From Botryosphaeria dothidea (taxonomy: Eukaryota; Ascomycota; Dothideomycetes; Botryosphaeriales; Botryosphaeriaceae), in assembly GCA_011503125.2 (NCBI GenBank), contig WWBZ02000007.1, forward strand, positions 1,302,001 through 1,366,000: 64,000 bases of DNA, written 5' to 3'. Of the stretch, positions 23,926 to 33,426 are shown one piece after another (position 1 is the stretch's first letter; each line of letters starts with the position of its first letter). The notes under the pieces were generated by a model. The model was not told the DNA's origin. It did no database searches and saw nothing but the letters and a program-made list of their open reading frames with translations. The position numbers and the translations under genes were made by a program.

Positions 23926-25488
23926 ATGGACTCGTCCCGCTCTTTTAGCAGCTTGAAGAAGCTTTTGCTTCAGTCTCTCTTTTTTGCTTCCTCTGCTACT
24001 CTTGCAGCTGCTCAGAACTCGACCAACCTTGAGGAGTGCCTTGGGCAGGTCCAGGCTACCTTCGATGATGATTCCACATGGGCCAATGAGACTTCTCCTT
24101 GGCAGCTGCGCGTCAAGCCCAAGCCTGCCACGGTTGTCCACCCAAGCACTACCGACGACATCGCGAAGGCGCTGTCCTGTGCCGAACAGTACTCCCTGAA
24201 GGTTGCAGCTCTCAACGGAGGCCACTCATACGGAGCTTACGGCCTTGGTGGTAATGATGGTGCCCTCGTCATCAACATGGAGAAGTTCACAGAGACCACC
24301 TACGACGAGGCCACCGAGACTCTGACGTAAGTTAACGAAGAAACGCTCCTCTCAAACCAGCAACTCACTGTCGATAGATACGGCGGCGGCAGCAGAGTCG
24401 GCCCCGTTGCTACCTGGCTCTGGAACAACCACGGCCGTCACTTCCCGCACGTCCGCGCCAACTGGGTCGGCCTCGCCGGCTCCTCGATTGGTGCCGGCTT
24501 CGGCACGACATCCCGCTTCCTCGGCACGCCCATGGACTACCTGGACAGCGTCGAGTACATGCTCTACAACGGCACCATCGTCAAGGCCTCCCGCACGGAG
24601 AACCCAGACCTCTTCTGGGTCGCGCAGGGCGCCGGCTCGTCCTACGGCATCCTGCTCTCGCTCACCACCAAGACCTGGAAGCCCGTCCACCAGCAAGTCA
24701 CCAACTTCACCATCACGCTCGGCAACGTCAGCGCCGATGTCGGCGCCAACGCCCTGCTCGCCATCCAGGACTACGCGCAGACCGAAGCCCCCGACACCTT
24801 CGCCATCCGCTGGTGGCTGACCTCCGTCACGCCCATGTACGGCGAGGGCTACTTCTACGGCGCGCCCGCCGACTTCAACGCCACCATCGCGCCCCTCCTC
24901 GCGCGCCTGCCGGCCGACGCCGTCCTCAAGACCGCCGTCCTCGACTTCTGGGACATGGAGGTTACCGCGTCGCCGGGCTTGAACGGCACCGCCGACACCT
25001 TCCCGCCGCGCAACATGTACCTGCAGGCGGTCGTGCTGCGCAACGACCAGCCGCTGACGTACGAGAGCGCGTACGCGCTATACAGCAACACCAGCTTCGC
25101 CTTCAACCGCACCGACCTGACCAAGTTCGGCTTCCTCGACCTGTGGGGCGGCGTGGCGCGCGACGTCGCGGACGCGGACGCCTCGTTCGCGCACGCCGAC
25201 TCGCTGTGGCTGATCCGGTGGGAGGGCCGCCTGGCGACGGGGCTGAGCGAGTGGCCCGCCGACGGCATCGAGTACATGCAGGGTGGCTTCCGGCCGTTCC
25301 TCGACCAGTTGGCGGCGGAGGGCGTGCCGGTGCGCGGGTTCGTCAACTATCGTGACACGGCGCTGACGGAGCCCGAGTGGAGCGCGCGCCTGTATGCGGA
25401 GAACTATCCGAGGATGAAGGAGATCAAGGCGCAGGTGGATCCGTTGGGCATGTTTACGACGAACGAGCAAAGCATCCCGCTGCCTTGA
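23926..25488 (+). CDS. secreted FAD-linked oxidase, berberine-bridge-enzyme type (503 aa)
   Basis: Exons 23926-24326 and 24378-25488. A signal peptide is visible (LLLQSLFFASSATLAAAQ). The FAD-binding PCMH domain carries the flavin-linking His in NGGHSYGAYG (His100). In glucooligosaccharide-oxidase-like relatives a second link comes from a Cys in a CPxVG motif. Here the matching segment reads HVRANWVGLAGSSIGAGFG, so the Cys is absent and FAD is probably attached through His only. The C-terminal BBE segment is present (FVNYRDTAL, YPRMKEIKAQVDPLGMFTTNEQSIP). There are many N-glycosylation sites. Role: FAD/O2-dependent oxidation of a sugar or secondary-metabolite alcohol outside the cell or in the secretory path; the substrate is unknown. 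A 13-A run follows the stop. Confidence 0.9.
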
Positions 25489-26020
25489 TTGATTAAAAAA
25501 AAAAAAAAGTCGGGGCGGGATACTTTTTTGTAGATAGTTTTCGGTTTGAGTGTATAGACCGGGTAGGGCTGTTTAGCTTTGAATCGACTGTTGGAAAACC
25601 TTGTCTTGCGTTGTTGATGATGGAGCCGTGGGGGTTGGTCGGAATTCACGAAGGCCGCCACCGAAGATCAGGCGAGACTTCATGAAGCATATTCTTAGTT
25701 CGTGAACCTTAATTCTTAGCCGTCAAGGTTGAGTAGTTAAATAAGTGAGGTTAAAATGCGTACAAGCGTATCGATCGGTTGTGGAACGGGCGTAGCTGAT
25801 GTCTGTTGCGGACCACGACGTCATTAGACCAGGATATCTCAAAAGACGCGGTTCTCACCAATTTAAGCAGCACGATCGTAGCTTTGAAAAGTATCGAAGT
25901 AGGACGTATGGGGAGTCGAAGCATTCATCCGGATGCAAATGTACCCAGTTTTGCCGAAGAAGTGCATCTGGCCGTGGATGCTTCAATTCCGTATATGTAC
26001 TCGCAATGGCCATTATAGTA
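25489..26020. other. intergenic up to transposon 1
   Basis: 3' flank of the oxidase gene and left flank of the first Tc1 element. Short frames on both strands end at the transposon junction, but I could not connect them across the insertion into a gene. Confidence 0.45.
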
Positions 26021-27363
26021 CAATCACTGGACAAAAGTCTGCGCGAGTCGCGTACCAAGGCGATCACCCCAATGAAAACCAAAGTCGCCTTTTCTTAATG
26101 CACGCTTCCTGAAGCTCGTAGTAAGCTACTACTAAGTCAGAATTGACCAGGGAGATCGATTTTCGCCTTGGTTTTATACTAGTACTTCGTATGCCAGCCC
26201 TCTGCCTGGATAACTGCCTCACACCTCCGCTTCATACTACCTAGTACATTATCAAATAATGACTGTGGTAATGCCTTCCACGCCTCTTATAATGCCTGCC
26301 CAAGCTTCTCTCTAATATAATCTATATTTCCACGTAGTTCACTAAGCTCTGGATAGAGCCTTAAGACCATAGCCTTAAGGTGAAACCAGAGGTGTTCGAT
26401 AGGATTTAGATCTGGACTATATGGTGGCCAGTCTATTATATTAACACGCTTTTGGGTGAACTAATCGCGTACTTTAATAGCTGTATGGATAGGCGCATTA
26501 TCCTGCATGAATAGCATGCCTCTGCACCAAACCTTTGGTATATTTTGCTCTAGTACTTCAAGATAGGAGTCGGCTGAGTAGCCACCCCTCTTAGATAACG
26601 GATCACGTATCATTACGTGTAAGGGTGACCTCCCACGCTTGCCAGAGAAGCCTGCCCATACCATAATAGATATATCCTTACCCTTTTTATATGGCTGGAT
26701 CATACCTGGGTCCCACTTCTGGCATGGTGTGCGAAAAACCTACTCCCTCTCTTCGCCCTTGCCACGCTCTACAGAGCACTCATCTGACCAGATAACCTTA
26801 GCCCATTGCGCTTCAGTCCAGTCCACATGCTCAAGCGCCCAGGCAAGCCTGATTGCTACGTGCTCCTCACGTAGCTCTGGGCGGCCTGCAGCGCGCCATT
26901 TCTTGATATTATAGGTGTCCAGGAACCGTGAGAGGGTACGGGCACAGCAGGTTACGCCTGTGGCTTCTCTGACCTCCTGATAGGTGAACTTTGGATTATT
27001 CCGTACGATGCGTAAGATATGCCTTTGGTCTTGATCTGAGAGGACCTTTGGCCTGCCGGAACGTAGTTGTGAGCGTCCTTCGTTGCGTAATGGCGCGCGG
27101 GAGAGGGTGGTGCGAATTGACGATTCAGGCGTGTGTAGCTGCTTTGAAATCCAGGTGGTTCTGTGACCCATTGCACGCGCGGCAGCCAGCATTCCACGTT
27201 GGTATGGAGAGAACTCATGATTCTTATTATGCTCGCCAAAGAGCTCTTGTAAAGGAGTGCGTTGTGGAGGCATAAGGTGGTATGCAAGGAGGAGAGGTGT
27301 GACGCGTGTTGCGCGTTTTGACGCGTCTCGCTTAATTTCGCGCAGACTTTTGTCCTAGTACTG
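26021..27363 (-). mobile_element. Tc1-type DNA transposon, copy 1 (1343 bp, RIP-like damage)
   Basis: The element is bounded by TA on both sides. Its ends share the inverted core GGACAAAAGTCTGCGCG: left end 26021 (CAATCACT then the core), right end 27363 (complement CAGTACTA then the core). The interior carries a transposase on the minus strand. Length is 1343 bp, exactly that of copy 2. TA target, TIRs and a DD34E transposase place it in Tc1/mariner. Confidence 0.9.
26179..27273 (-). pseudogene. Tc1 transposase with two stop codons (copy 1)
   Basis: The frame is 1095 nt, starting MPPQRTPLQELFGEH. N-terminal helix-turn-helix regions are present (GRPKVLS, ARTLSRFLDTYNIKKW), then the DDE domain: first Asp in IWSDECS, second in MQDNAPIH, and Glu in SPDLNPIEHLW with 34 residues between the last two. 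Two stops break it: TAG at 26463-26461, where copy 2 has Trp, and TAA at 26289-26287, where copy 2 has Arg. The first is a G-to-A/C-to-T change as expected from RIP. The catalytic triad itself is intact. Inactive as it stands. Confidence 0.88.
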
Positions 27364-27604
27364 TACCTCTGGTAACAAAGATCACAATCTTATATGCCCG
27401 TGTTCTACTGTAGTTACTTGCTCGACCTCTGCAGATCCAATGAAGATCATGATCCAGTCAAGAATGCGCCAGCGGTTGAACGGGGTTGGAACGTGATCAG
27501 GAACATCATGCCGCCAGATCATGCCGAACGCAAGGTGCACAACAACCGTGAATGCAGTGACACCCACTTATCCCCTCGAGGACACGATCGATGACCTTCG
27601 AAAT

Positions 27605-27810
27605 TCAGCCAAGGTCTTGGCCAGACGTCCGAAGATGAAAGTTCGCTGCCAGAATCAGCTAACAACAAAACCGTTTCGGTCAGCCGGTGGACGGGCCAGA
27701 TCGCGGGCGGAAAGCCAGGGGAACAAGCTCGGCATGCAGTGCTACAGAACAAATGGCTGCAGCCAACACTTTGGTGTGGCTCCGGATCAGCCAAGGTCTT
27801 GGCCAGACGT
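27605..27810. repeat. 24-bp direct repeat, two copies
   Basis: The sequence TCAGCCAAGGTCTTGGCC plus ACGT-type continuation (24 bp in all) occurs at 27605-27628 and again at 27787-27810. It contains the palindrome CCAAGGTCTTGG-like core. Role unknown; it may be a recombination scar in this transposon-flanked island. Confidence 0.7.
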
Positions 27811-28172
27811 TCGAGCTTGATGCAGGACAAATGGGACGATGCCAAATGTGCTCAAAAATTTTGAGGAAAAGTTGCCTGACAGTCGGTTTGGCGGTTGGTG
27901 GCTAGTCCGGCGGAAGTTGGGCGGGAATAAACTCCTTGCATGGCGGCCCGTACCATCGGGAGAGCTAATGAGCAGCGACCCTTATTCCTTTCCAGACAAT
28001 CTCTTCTCTTCTTTGTAACAAGTCTTTACACCTGGCAACTTTTGCTGCGTATTTGCAATCAGATACCACCAAGGGAGAGAACTTTTGGAGGGCGGATGGT
28101 TTGGCGCTCTGTAAGCACGCCCCGTGCTGTCTCGGCGAGAGGCCAAAAATTGCACCGCCTCGGCGCCGTCCA

Positions 28173-28697
28173 TCAGCCTACGCTGTTTAGTCGTCTTGTA
28201 GCGCATCTCGTTTCATCCCAATGATCATGCCACAATTGATGCACCTGACCTAAGATTGGTGGTGGCATTCCAGGTGCAGGCGCTAAGCCTGACAGTTCCC
28301 TAGAGCTCTCTCGTCTATTGATGTGTTGAATATCGAAGTGTAACAACGACAATAGCTTGCTATCGTAATCGTCGACTTCAGAACCGACTTTGCTCTGGCC
28401 AAATTCGACACGGGAGAGTAGAGTGAGGATATCTGGCATCTTCGGCGCCGAAACAAAATCGAGAACGCATCTAGTCCCTGAAGAAAACATAAGAGACGCG
28501 ATGATGGTCTCAAGTGAAGGCGTGTCGCGGAACGGCAAGGGTTTCGAGAATCGCGCCCCCCAAAGCTCCAGGATTCTGGCCATTGTCGCATCAAGCTCGA
28601 AGGCTACAGGATGGGCCGTGGAGACAGCGTGGTCTGAAAGCTCATGATCAAGGGTACATATTCGTGAGGACATCATAACGCTAATGGGCGAGACCAA
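28173..28697 (-). CDS. uncertain hypothetical protein (174 aa)
   Basis: This is an uninterrupted minus-strand frame between the transposons. The composition is protein-like in the middle (ARILELWGARFSKPLPF, ETIIASLMFSSGTRCVLDF, DILTLLSR), but I recognise no domain. It has no visible intron and no supported start context. It could be an exon of a decayed gene or a chance frame. Confidence 0.22.
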   Translation of the reverse strand: MVSPISVMMSSRICTLDHELSDHAVSTAHPVAFELDATMARILELWGARFSKPLPFRDTPSLETIIASLMFSSGTRCVLDFVSAPKMPDILTLLSRVEFGQSKVGSEVDDYDSKLLSLLHFDIQHINRRESSRELSGLAPAPGMPPPILGQVHQLWHDHWDETRCATRRLNSVG

Positions 28698-29016
28698 GGC
28701 CGGTCCGAGTAGGAGGTGATAGTGACGGGCTGGTTGTGCAGTGGTTTGGTGCCGGCGCCTAGCGGATCCACACAGTTTGAGCCTCGGCGCCTTACATCAT
28801 CAAGCAAAGCAATGGGAGGATTCTCGCTCCCTGTTGAATGTGATTATAACATTAGCCCAGCACAGAAACGGATACAACTCAAAGGTCGGAAGCAGCAGTT
28901 TGCGACCTTGACGCCTGATACGCTCGGGAAGTGAGCGCAAGGACATTCTTGTGCACGGGCCATTTTTTAATCTATATAATAATCAAAATATTTCTGCTTT
29001 TCCAATCCTAATAGCA

Positions 29017-29104
29017 TCCGTTATGGTCTAGGGGTTAGGATTCTCCGCTTTCAAGTAATCTTTGTAGAGCCGGAGCGGCCCGGGTTCGATTCCCGGTAAC
29101 GGAA
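29017..29104 (+). tRNA. tRNA-Glu (UUC anticodon) with a 16-nt intron
   Basis: The acceptor stem TCCGTTA (29017-29023) pairs with TAACGGA (29097-29103), and A29104 is the discriminator. The D arm is TGGTCTAGGGGTTAGGA. The anticodon stem CTCCG/CGGAG closes a loop whose anticodon TTC is at 29050-29052. The intron 29054-29069 sits one base 3' of the anticodon, the usual place in eukaryotic tRNAs. The T arm has the B box GGTTCGATTCC. A T5 run at 29112-29116 is the Pol III stop. The mature tRNA is 72 nt before CCA. It sits in the island between two Tc1 copies. Confidence 0.93.
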
Positions 29105-29647
29105 GGATGTCTTTTTGCTCTTCGATAGAAGAAAAGGGCTCAATCCAGTGGTGGATCGCTCTTCGCAAGATTGCGGCATCTTTTTTTTATTCGACATTCA
29201 AACTCTGAAGACTCATGCCCATCTGGTTCCTGCTGTATCAAGCCGAAAGTGGCCCAAGCGAGACTGTGCAGCCATGTGGGAGGATTACGGTATTCGTCGG
29301 GTATTACCTGCCGCAATGTACTTTATTTTTAAAGCCACTGAGGCAAAGTATGAAGCTTAAAATTGCCCGAATGCTCGTACAGAGGTTTCTTTTCGGTCGG
29401 TCGGCGACCGCAGAAAAACTGCCATGTTTATGTGTCAAACTCCCGGTAGGTGGTCGACCAGATGCATCATATTGGGTGGTTCCAGGTGGGGGAGGTCGTA
29501 TTGTCGATGCTAAAAGCGTCTTGAGTTGAGGAGGCTGGCGGAGAAGCAATCTCGCAGGCGGATTACAATTATGCGCAGGTGTGAGTGATGCGCGGAAAAT
29601 AAGGTTCAAGATGACGGACAAGGCGACATGCGGCTAAAGAGCAGATA
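29105..29647. other. tRNA-to-transposon spacer, nothing recognised
   Basis: Apart from the T5 terminator I see only short frames up to the left end of transposon copy 2. Confidence 0.5.
29112..29116 (+). terminator. Pol III terminator of the tRNA-Glu gene
   Basis: TTTTT begins 8 nt after the end of the tRNA. Confidence 0.75.
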
Positions 29648-30990
29648 CAATCACTTGACAAAAGTTCTCGCGTGATTAAGCGAGACGCGTCAAAACGCGT
29701 CTCGAGCGCCCACACCTCCAATCTTCGCACCACCAAAATGGCACCACAACGCACTCCTCTCAAAGAGCTCTTTGGCACACATACTCCCAATCAACACTAC
29801 TCTCCACATCAGCGAGGAATTTTACTTGCCTGCAAGGCTCTTGGCAAGAAGCCTGCCTGGTTCCAGAAGCACCTGGGCGTGCCTGAATCTTCGGTACGCT
29901 CGACTATGCAGCTCGCGCCATTACGCAACGAAGGGCGCTCCCAATTACGGACTGGGCGGCCAAAATGTCTTTCAGAAACCGACAAGCGACATATTCTACG
30001 CGTGGTGCGAGCCAACCCAAAATTCACGTACCAAGAGGTCCGGGAAGTCACAGGTGTGACCTGCCATGACCGGACCATCTCTCGACTCTTAGACACCTAC
30101 AACATAAAGAAATGACGCGCAACTGGCCGCCCGGAACTCACGGAAGAACATGCTGCTATCAGACTTGCCTGGGCACTCGAGCATGTGCACTGGACCGAGG
30201 CGCAATGGAAGAAAGTCATCTGGTCAGATAAGTGCTCTGTGGAGCGAGGAAAGGGCCAAAAAAGGGAGTGGTGCTTTCGCACTCCTAGCCAAAAATGGGA
30301 CCTCCAAATGGTCCAACCATATAAAAAAGGAATAAATATATCTATTATGGTATGGGCTGGCTTTTCTGGCTTACGAGGAAGGTCTCCTTTACACGTAATA
30401 GTACGTGATCCTTTAGCTAAGAGGGGTGGCTATTTAGCCAACTCTTATCTTAAGGTTCTCGAGGAAAACATACCAAAAGTGCATAGAAGAGGTATGACTT
30501 TTATGCAGGATAATGCTCCAATTTATACTGCAATAAAAGTTAGGGAATGGTTTAAAAGAAGGCGGATAAATCTATTAGATTGGCCACCTTATAGCCCAGA
30601 TTTGAATCTAATTAAACATATCTGGTTTCATTTAAAGTCTAAGGCATTAGAGCTATATCTAGAGCTTAAATACTTAACCGGATTAGTAGATTTTATTAGA
30701 GAGAAGCTGGGAGAAGCATTGCGGGAAGCATGGGAGGCTTTGCTATAATCTTTATTTGACTCTATATTAGGTAGTATGAAGCGTAGGTGTGAGGCAGTTA
30801 TCACAGCAGAGGGCTGGCATACCAAGTATTAGCAAAGAAATAATACTAGCATCCTTCTTCTTACTCAATTTTAACTTAAAAATAACTTAGTATAAGAGCT
30901 AGGAAGCATGCGTTGAGAATTAGTAAGTTGATGGGGTACGAGGGTCATCGCTTCGGAAGCGCCCGCGCGAGAACTTTTGTCCTAGTACTG
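29648..30990 (+). mobile_element. Tc1-type DNA transposon, copy 2 (1343 bp, RIP-like damage)
   Basis: Flanked by TA on both sides. The left end is CAATCACTTG then ACAAAAGTTCTCGCG; the right end, complemented, is CAGTACTAGG then ACAAAAGTTCTCGCG. It carries a plus-strand transposase. It has exactly the same length as copy 1 and clear sequence similarity throughout, with the interior inverted relative to copy 1. The 3' half is AT-rich. Confidence 0.9.
29738..30832 (+). pseudogene. Tc1 transposase with two stops and a lost catalytic Glu (copy 2)
   Basis: Same 1095-nt frame as copy 1, starting MAPQRTPLKELFG. TGA at 30113-30115 replaces the Trp codon present in copy 1 (KKW). TAA at 30746-30748 follows EALL. 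The DDE Glu is Lys here (NLIKHIW against NPIEHLW), and SDECS has become SDKCS. All of these are G-to-A or C-to-T type. The two copies have different lesions, so both were hit independently after duplication, as expected for RIP. Confidence 0.88.
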
Positions 30991-31528
30991 TACATGTACA
31001 TACGAAGGTCGGCTGTGCCTGCGCGGGGTCTCGCTCCTCCCCACAGGCAAGTCCGCAATCTCCGGCGGACCTCGCCCCCAAGCTTCTGCCGCGCCGCTTG
31101 GAGGGCCACTTGTTGCAGCTTGGCGATGCTTGCACATTGGAGGAAACCCCGGTCTGCGATCCTGATGGAGCCTCATCCCCACCGCGAAGGCGCAGGAACT
31201 CGTTGACCGACATGGCAGCTTCCCTGTTCGGCCGACTCGTGTGCAGCTCGTCCAGCTACCTTCCTGTCCGGGCTAAGCACGACATGTCGGCCCCCCGGTA
31301 GCTCCTGCTTATCAGCCCGACAGCTTCACCCAGACCGCTGCGAAATGACGGCACCGACTCTGCACCATGACACCCCGACTCAGACGAGCTCAGAGCTGCG
31401 AGCTCCTTAAATACCGCCCCGCTTCTCGTGCGTCTTGTTTCTCGCGGGTGCGCGGCCATTGAGATTTGCCCTCCGTTCCTGAGTGCTCCCGGCCCTCTTT
31501 TGGCAATTTCTGCTCCAACTTCGCAAGC
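30991..31528. other. intergenic, nothing recognised
   Basis: Right flank of transposon copy 2 and promoter side of the carboxypeptidase gene. No gene seen. Confidence 0.5.
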
Positions 31529-33426
31529 ATGCTGAGCCAAAGCATTCGCACCAGCGCCGCCGCCGCACTGCTCTCCGCTGCTGGCGCTTCTGCTTTCATC
31601 AAGCTACCGCTCAATGCGAGGCAGCTCCCGGCCAATGCCACCGACGTCAAGACCATTGTTTCGCCAACCAACGTCACCATCCGCTACAAGGAGCCCGGCA
31701 AGTACGGCGTTTGTGAAACCACCCCTGGCGTCGATTCGTAAGTCCATTGCCACCGAGCTTCAAGCCTCTCGCCCGAAACCTGACCAATTGATTTCACAGC
31801 TACTCCGGCTACATCGATATTGCTCCAGACGCCCACACGTTCTTCTGGTTTTTTGCCTCTCGCCGTGATCCTGCCAATGACCCCATCACTCTGTGGCTGA
31901 ACGGTGGCCCCGGCTCCGATTCTCTCATTGGATTGTTCCAGGGTCAGTAGACAGAAGCAAGGCTCTTCTCCAACGCATAACAATGCTGATAATTTCCGAC
32001 ACAGAACTCGGCCCGTGCAACATCACCGAGAACTTGACTTCTTCCGTCAATCCTTATTCGTGGAATGAAGTATCCAACCTTCTTTTCTTGAGTCAGCCTC
32101 TCGGCACCGGCTTCTCCTACTCCGAAGAGGGCGTCGGCAGCTTCAACAATGTCACTGGATCATTCGAGCCAGACAACGAGGGCACAGACTACGGAAGATA
32201 CCCTGTCATCAATGCTACCGAGCTCGACACCACGGATCTTGCTGCCGTTGCCGCCTACCACGTTCTCCAGGGTTTCTTCAGCGCACTCCCGCAGCTCGAC
32301 AGCGACGTCAAGAGCAAGGACTTCAATCTTTGGACGGAGAGTTACGGGTCAGTGACCGATAAGTTGAAAGAAGAATTCACATATGCTGACTACATTCAGT
32401 GGACATTACGGACCCGCATTCTACAACTATTTCTACGAGCAGAATGAGAAGATCAAGAATGGCTCGACAACGGGTATTGAGCTGAACTTCAACACCCTCG
32501 GCATCGGCAACGGAATCATCGATGAATACACGCAAGCTGAATACTACCCCGAGTTTGCTGTGAACAACACCTATGGCATCAGGGCTTACAACGACACCAT
32601 CTACCAGTATGCTCAGATTGCTCTGAGGATGCCGAACGGCTGTCTTGATCTGGTCACATACTGCCGCGAGGCCGATAGAGACACTCTCGCCGGCAAGGCT
32701 CTTTGCTCTGAAGCACAGTCAATGTGCCGTGACAATGTCGAGGGCGTGTACTACAACTTCGGAGAGCGCGGTACCTACGACATCCGCCACCCGTCCGACG
32801 ACCCCACGCCTCCGGAGCTTTTCCCCGACTACCTGAACCTGGCCCACGTCCAAAACGCGCTCGGAGTCAACCTCAACTACTCGGAGTCCAACGGCGACGT
32901 CTACTACGCCTTCCAGCAGACCGGCGACTTCGTCTACCCCAACTTCATCGAAGACCTCGAGGAGCTGCTCGCCGCCGGCGTGCGCGTCGCCCTCTACTAC
33001 GGCGACGCCGACTACATCTGCAACTGGTTCGGCGGCGAGGCCGTTTCTCTGGCTGTCAACTACTCGGATTCCTCAGAGTTCCGCGCCGTCGGCTACGCGC
33101 CCTTCACCGTTGACGGCGTCGAGTACGGCGAGGTGCGCCAGTACGGCAACTTCTCATTCCTGCGTATCTACGAGGCCGGCCACGAGGTGCCCTTCTACCA
33201 GCCTGAAGCTTCGCTGGCCATGTTCAACCGCACCGTCTTCCACTACGATATCGCTACCGGCGCGCTGCCCGTCACGGCCAATCTGACGACGGTCGGTGGC
33301 CCGAATGCGACGCATACGGAGCCGTTCGTCCCGCTGCCGGCGAGCAGCACTGTTGCTGCCAGCTCGGCGACTGCTGTGCCGTTGAAGGCGGGGCAGCTTA
33401 GGTTGCCTATGTTGATCAGCCCGTAG
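31529..33426 (+). CDS. secreted serine carboxypeptidase, S10 family (573 aa)
   Basis: Exons: 31529-31737, 31800-31942, 32005-32347, 32400-33426 (1722 nt, phases consistent). N-terminal signal peptide ([13 protein letters not shown]). Substrate and oxyanion region [11 protein letters not shown]. Catalytic Ser in TESYGGHYGP (Ser230), Asp in [11 protein letters not shown] (Asp434), His in [11 protein letters not shown] (His493). There are many N-x-S/T sites. The family usually has GES before Tyr; here it is TES, a mild change. The C-terminal tail is Ser/Ala/Thr-rich with a weak hydrophobic end; I would not call a GPI anchor. Role: removes C-terminal residues from peptides in an acidic, secreted or vacuolar setting. 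It lies next to the transposon region but is intact. Confidence 0.93.

Larger units (their letters stand above)
27364..29016. other. island between the two transposons, mostly unassigned
   Basis: It holds one weak minus-strand frame (28173-28697) and a 24-bp direct repeat (27605-27628 and 27787-27810). A short hydrophobic frame (27382-27567, minus) next to copy 1 could be a remnant of a membrane protein but is too short to assign. Confidence 0.45.

Noticed and set aside
25806..27567. a gene interrupted by Tc1 copy 1
   Set aside because: Frames on either side of the element could not be joined into a recognisable protein after removing the element and one TA.
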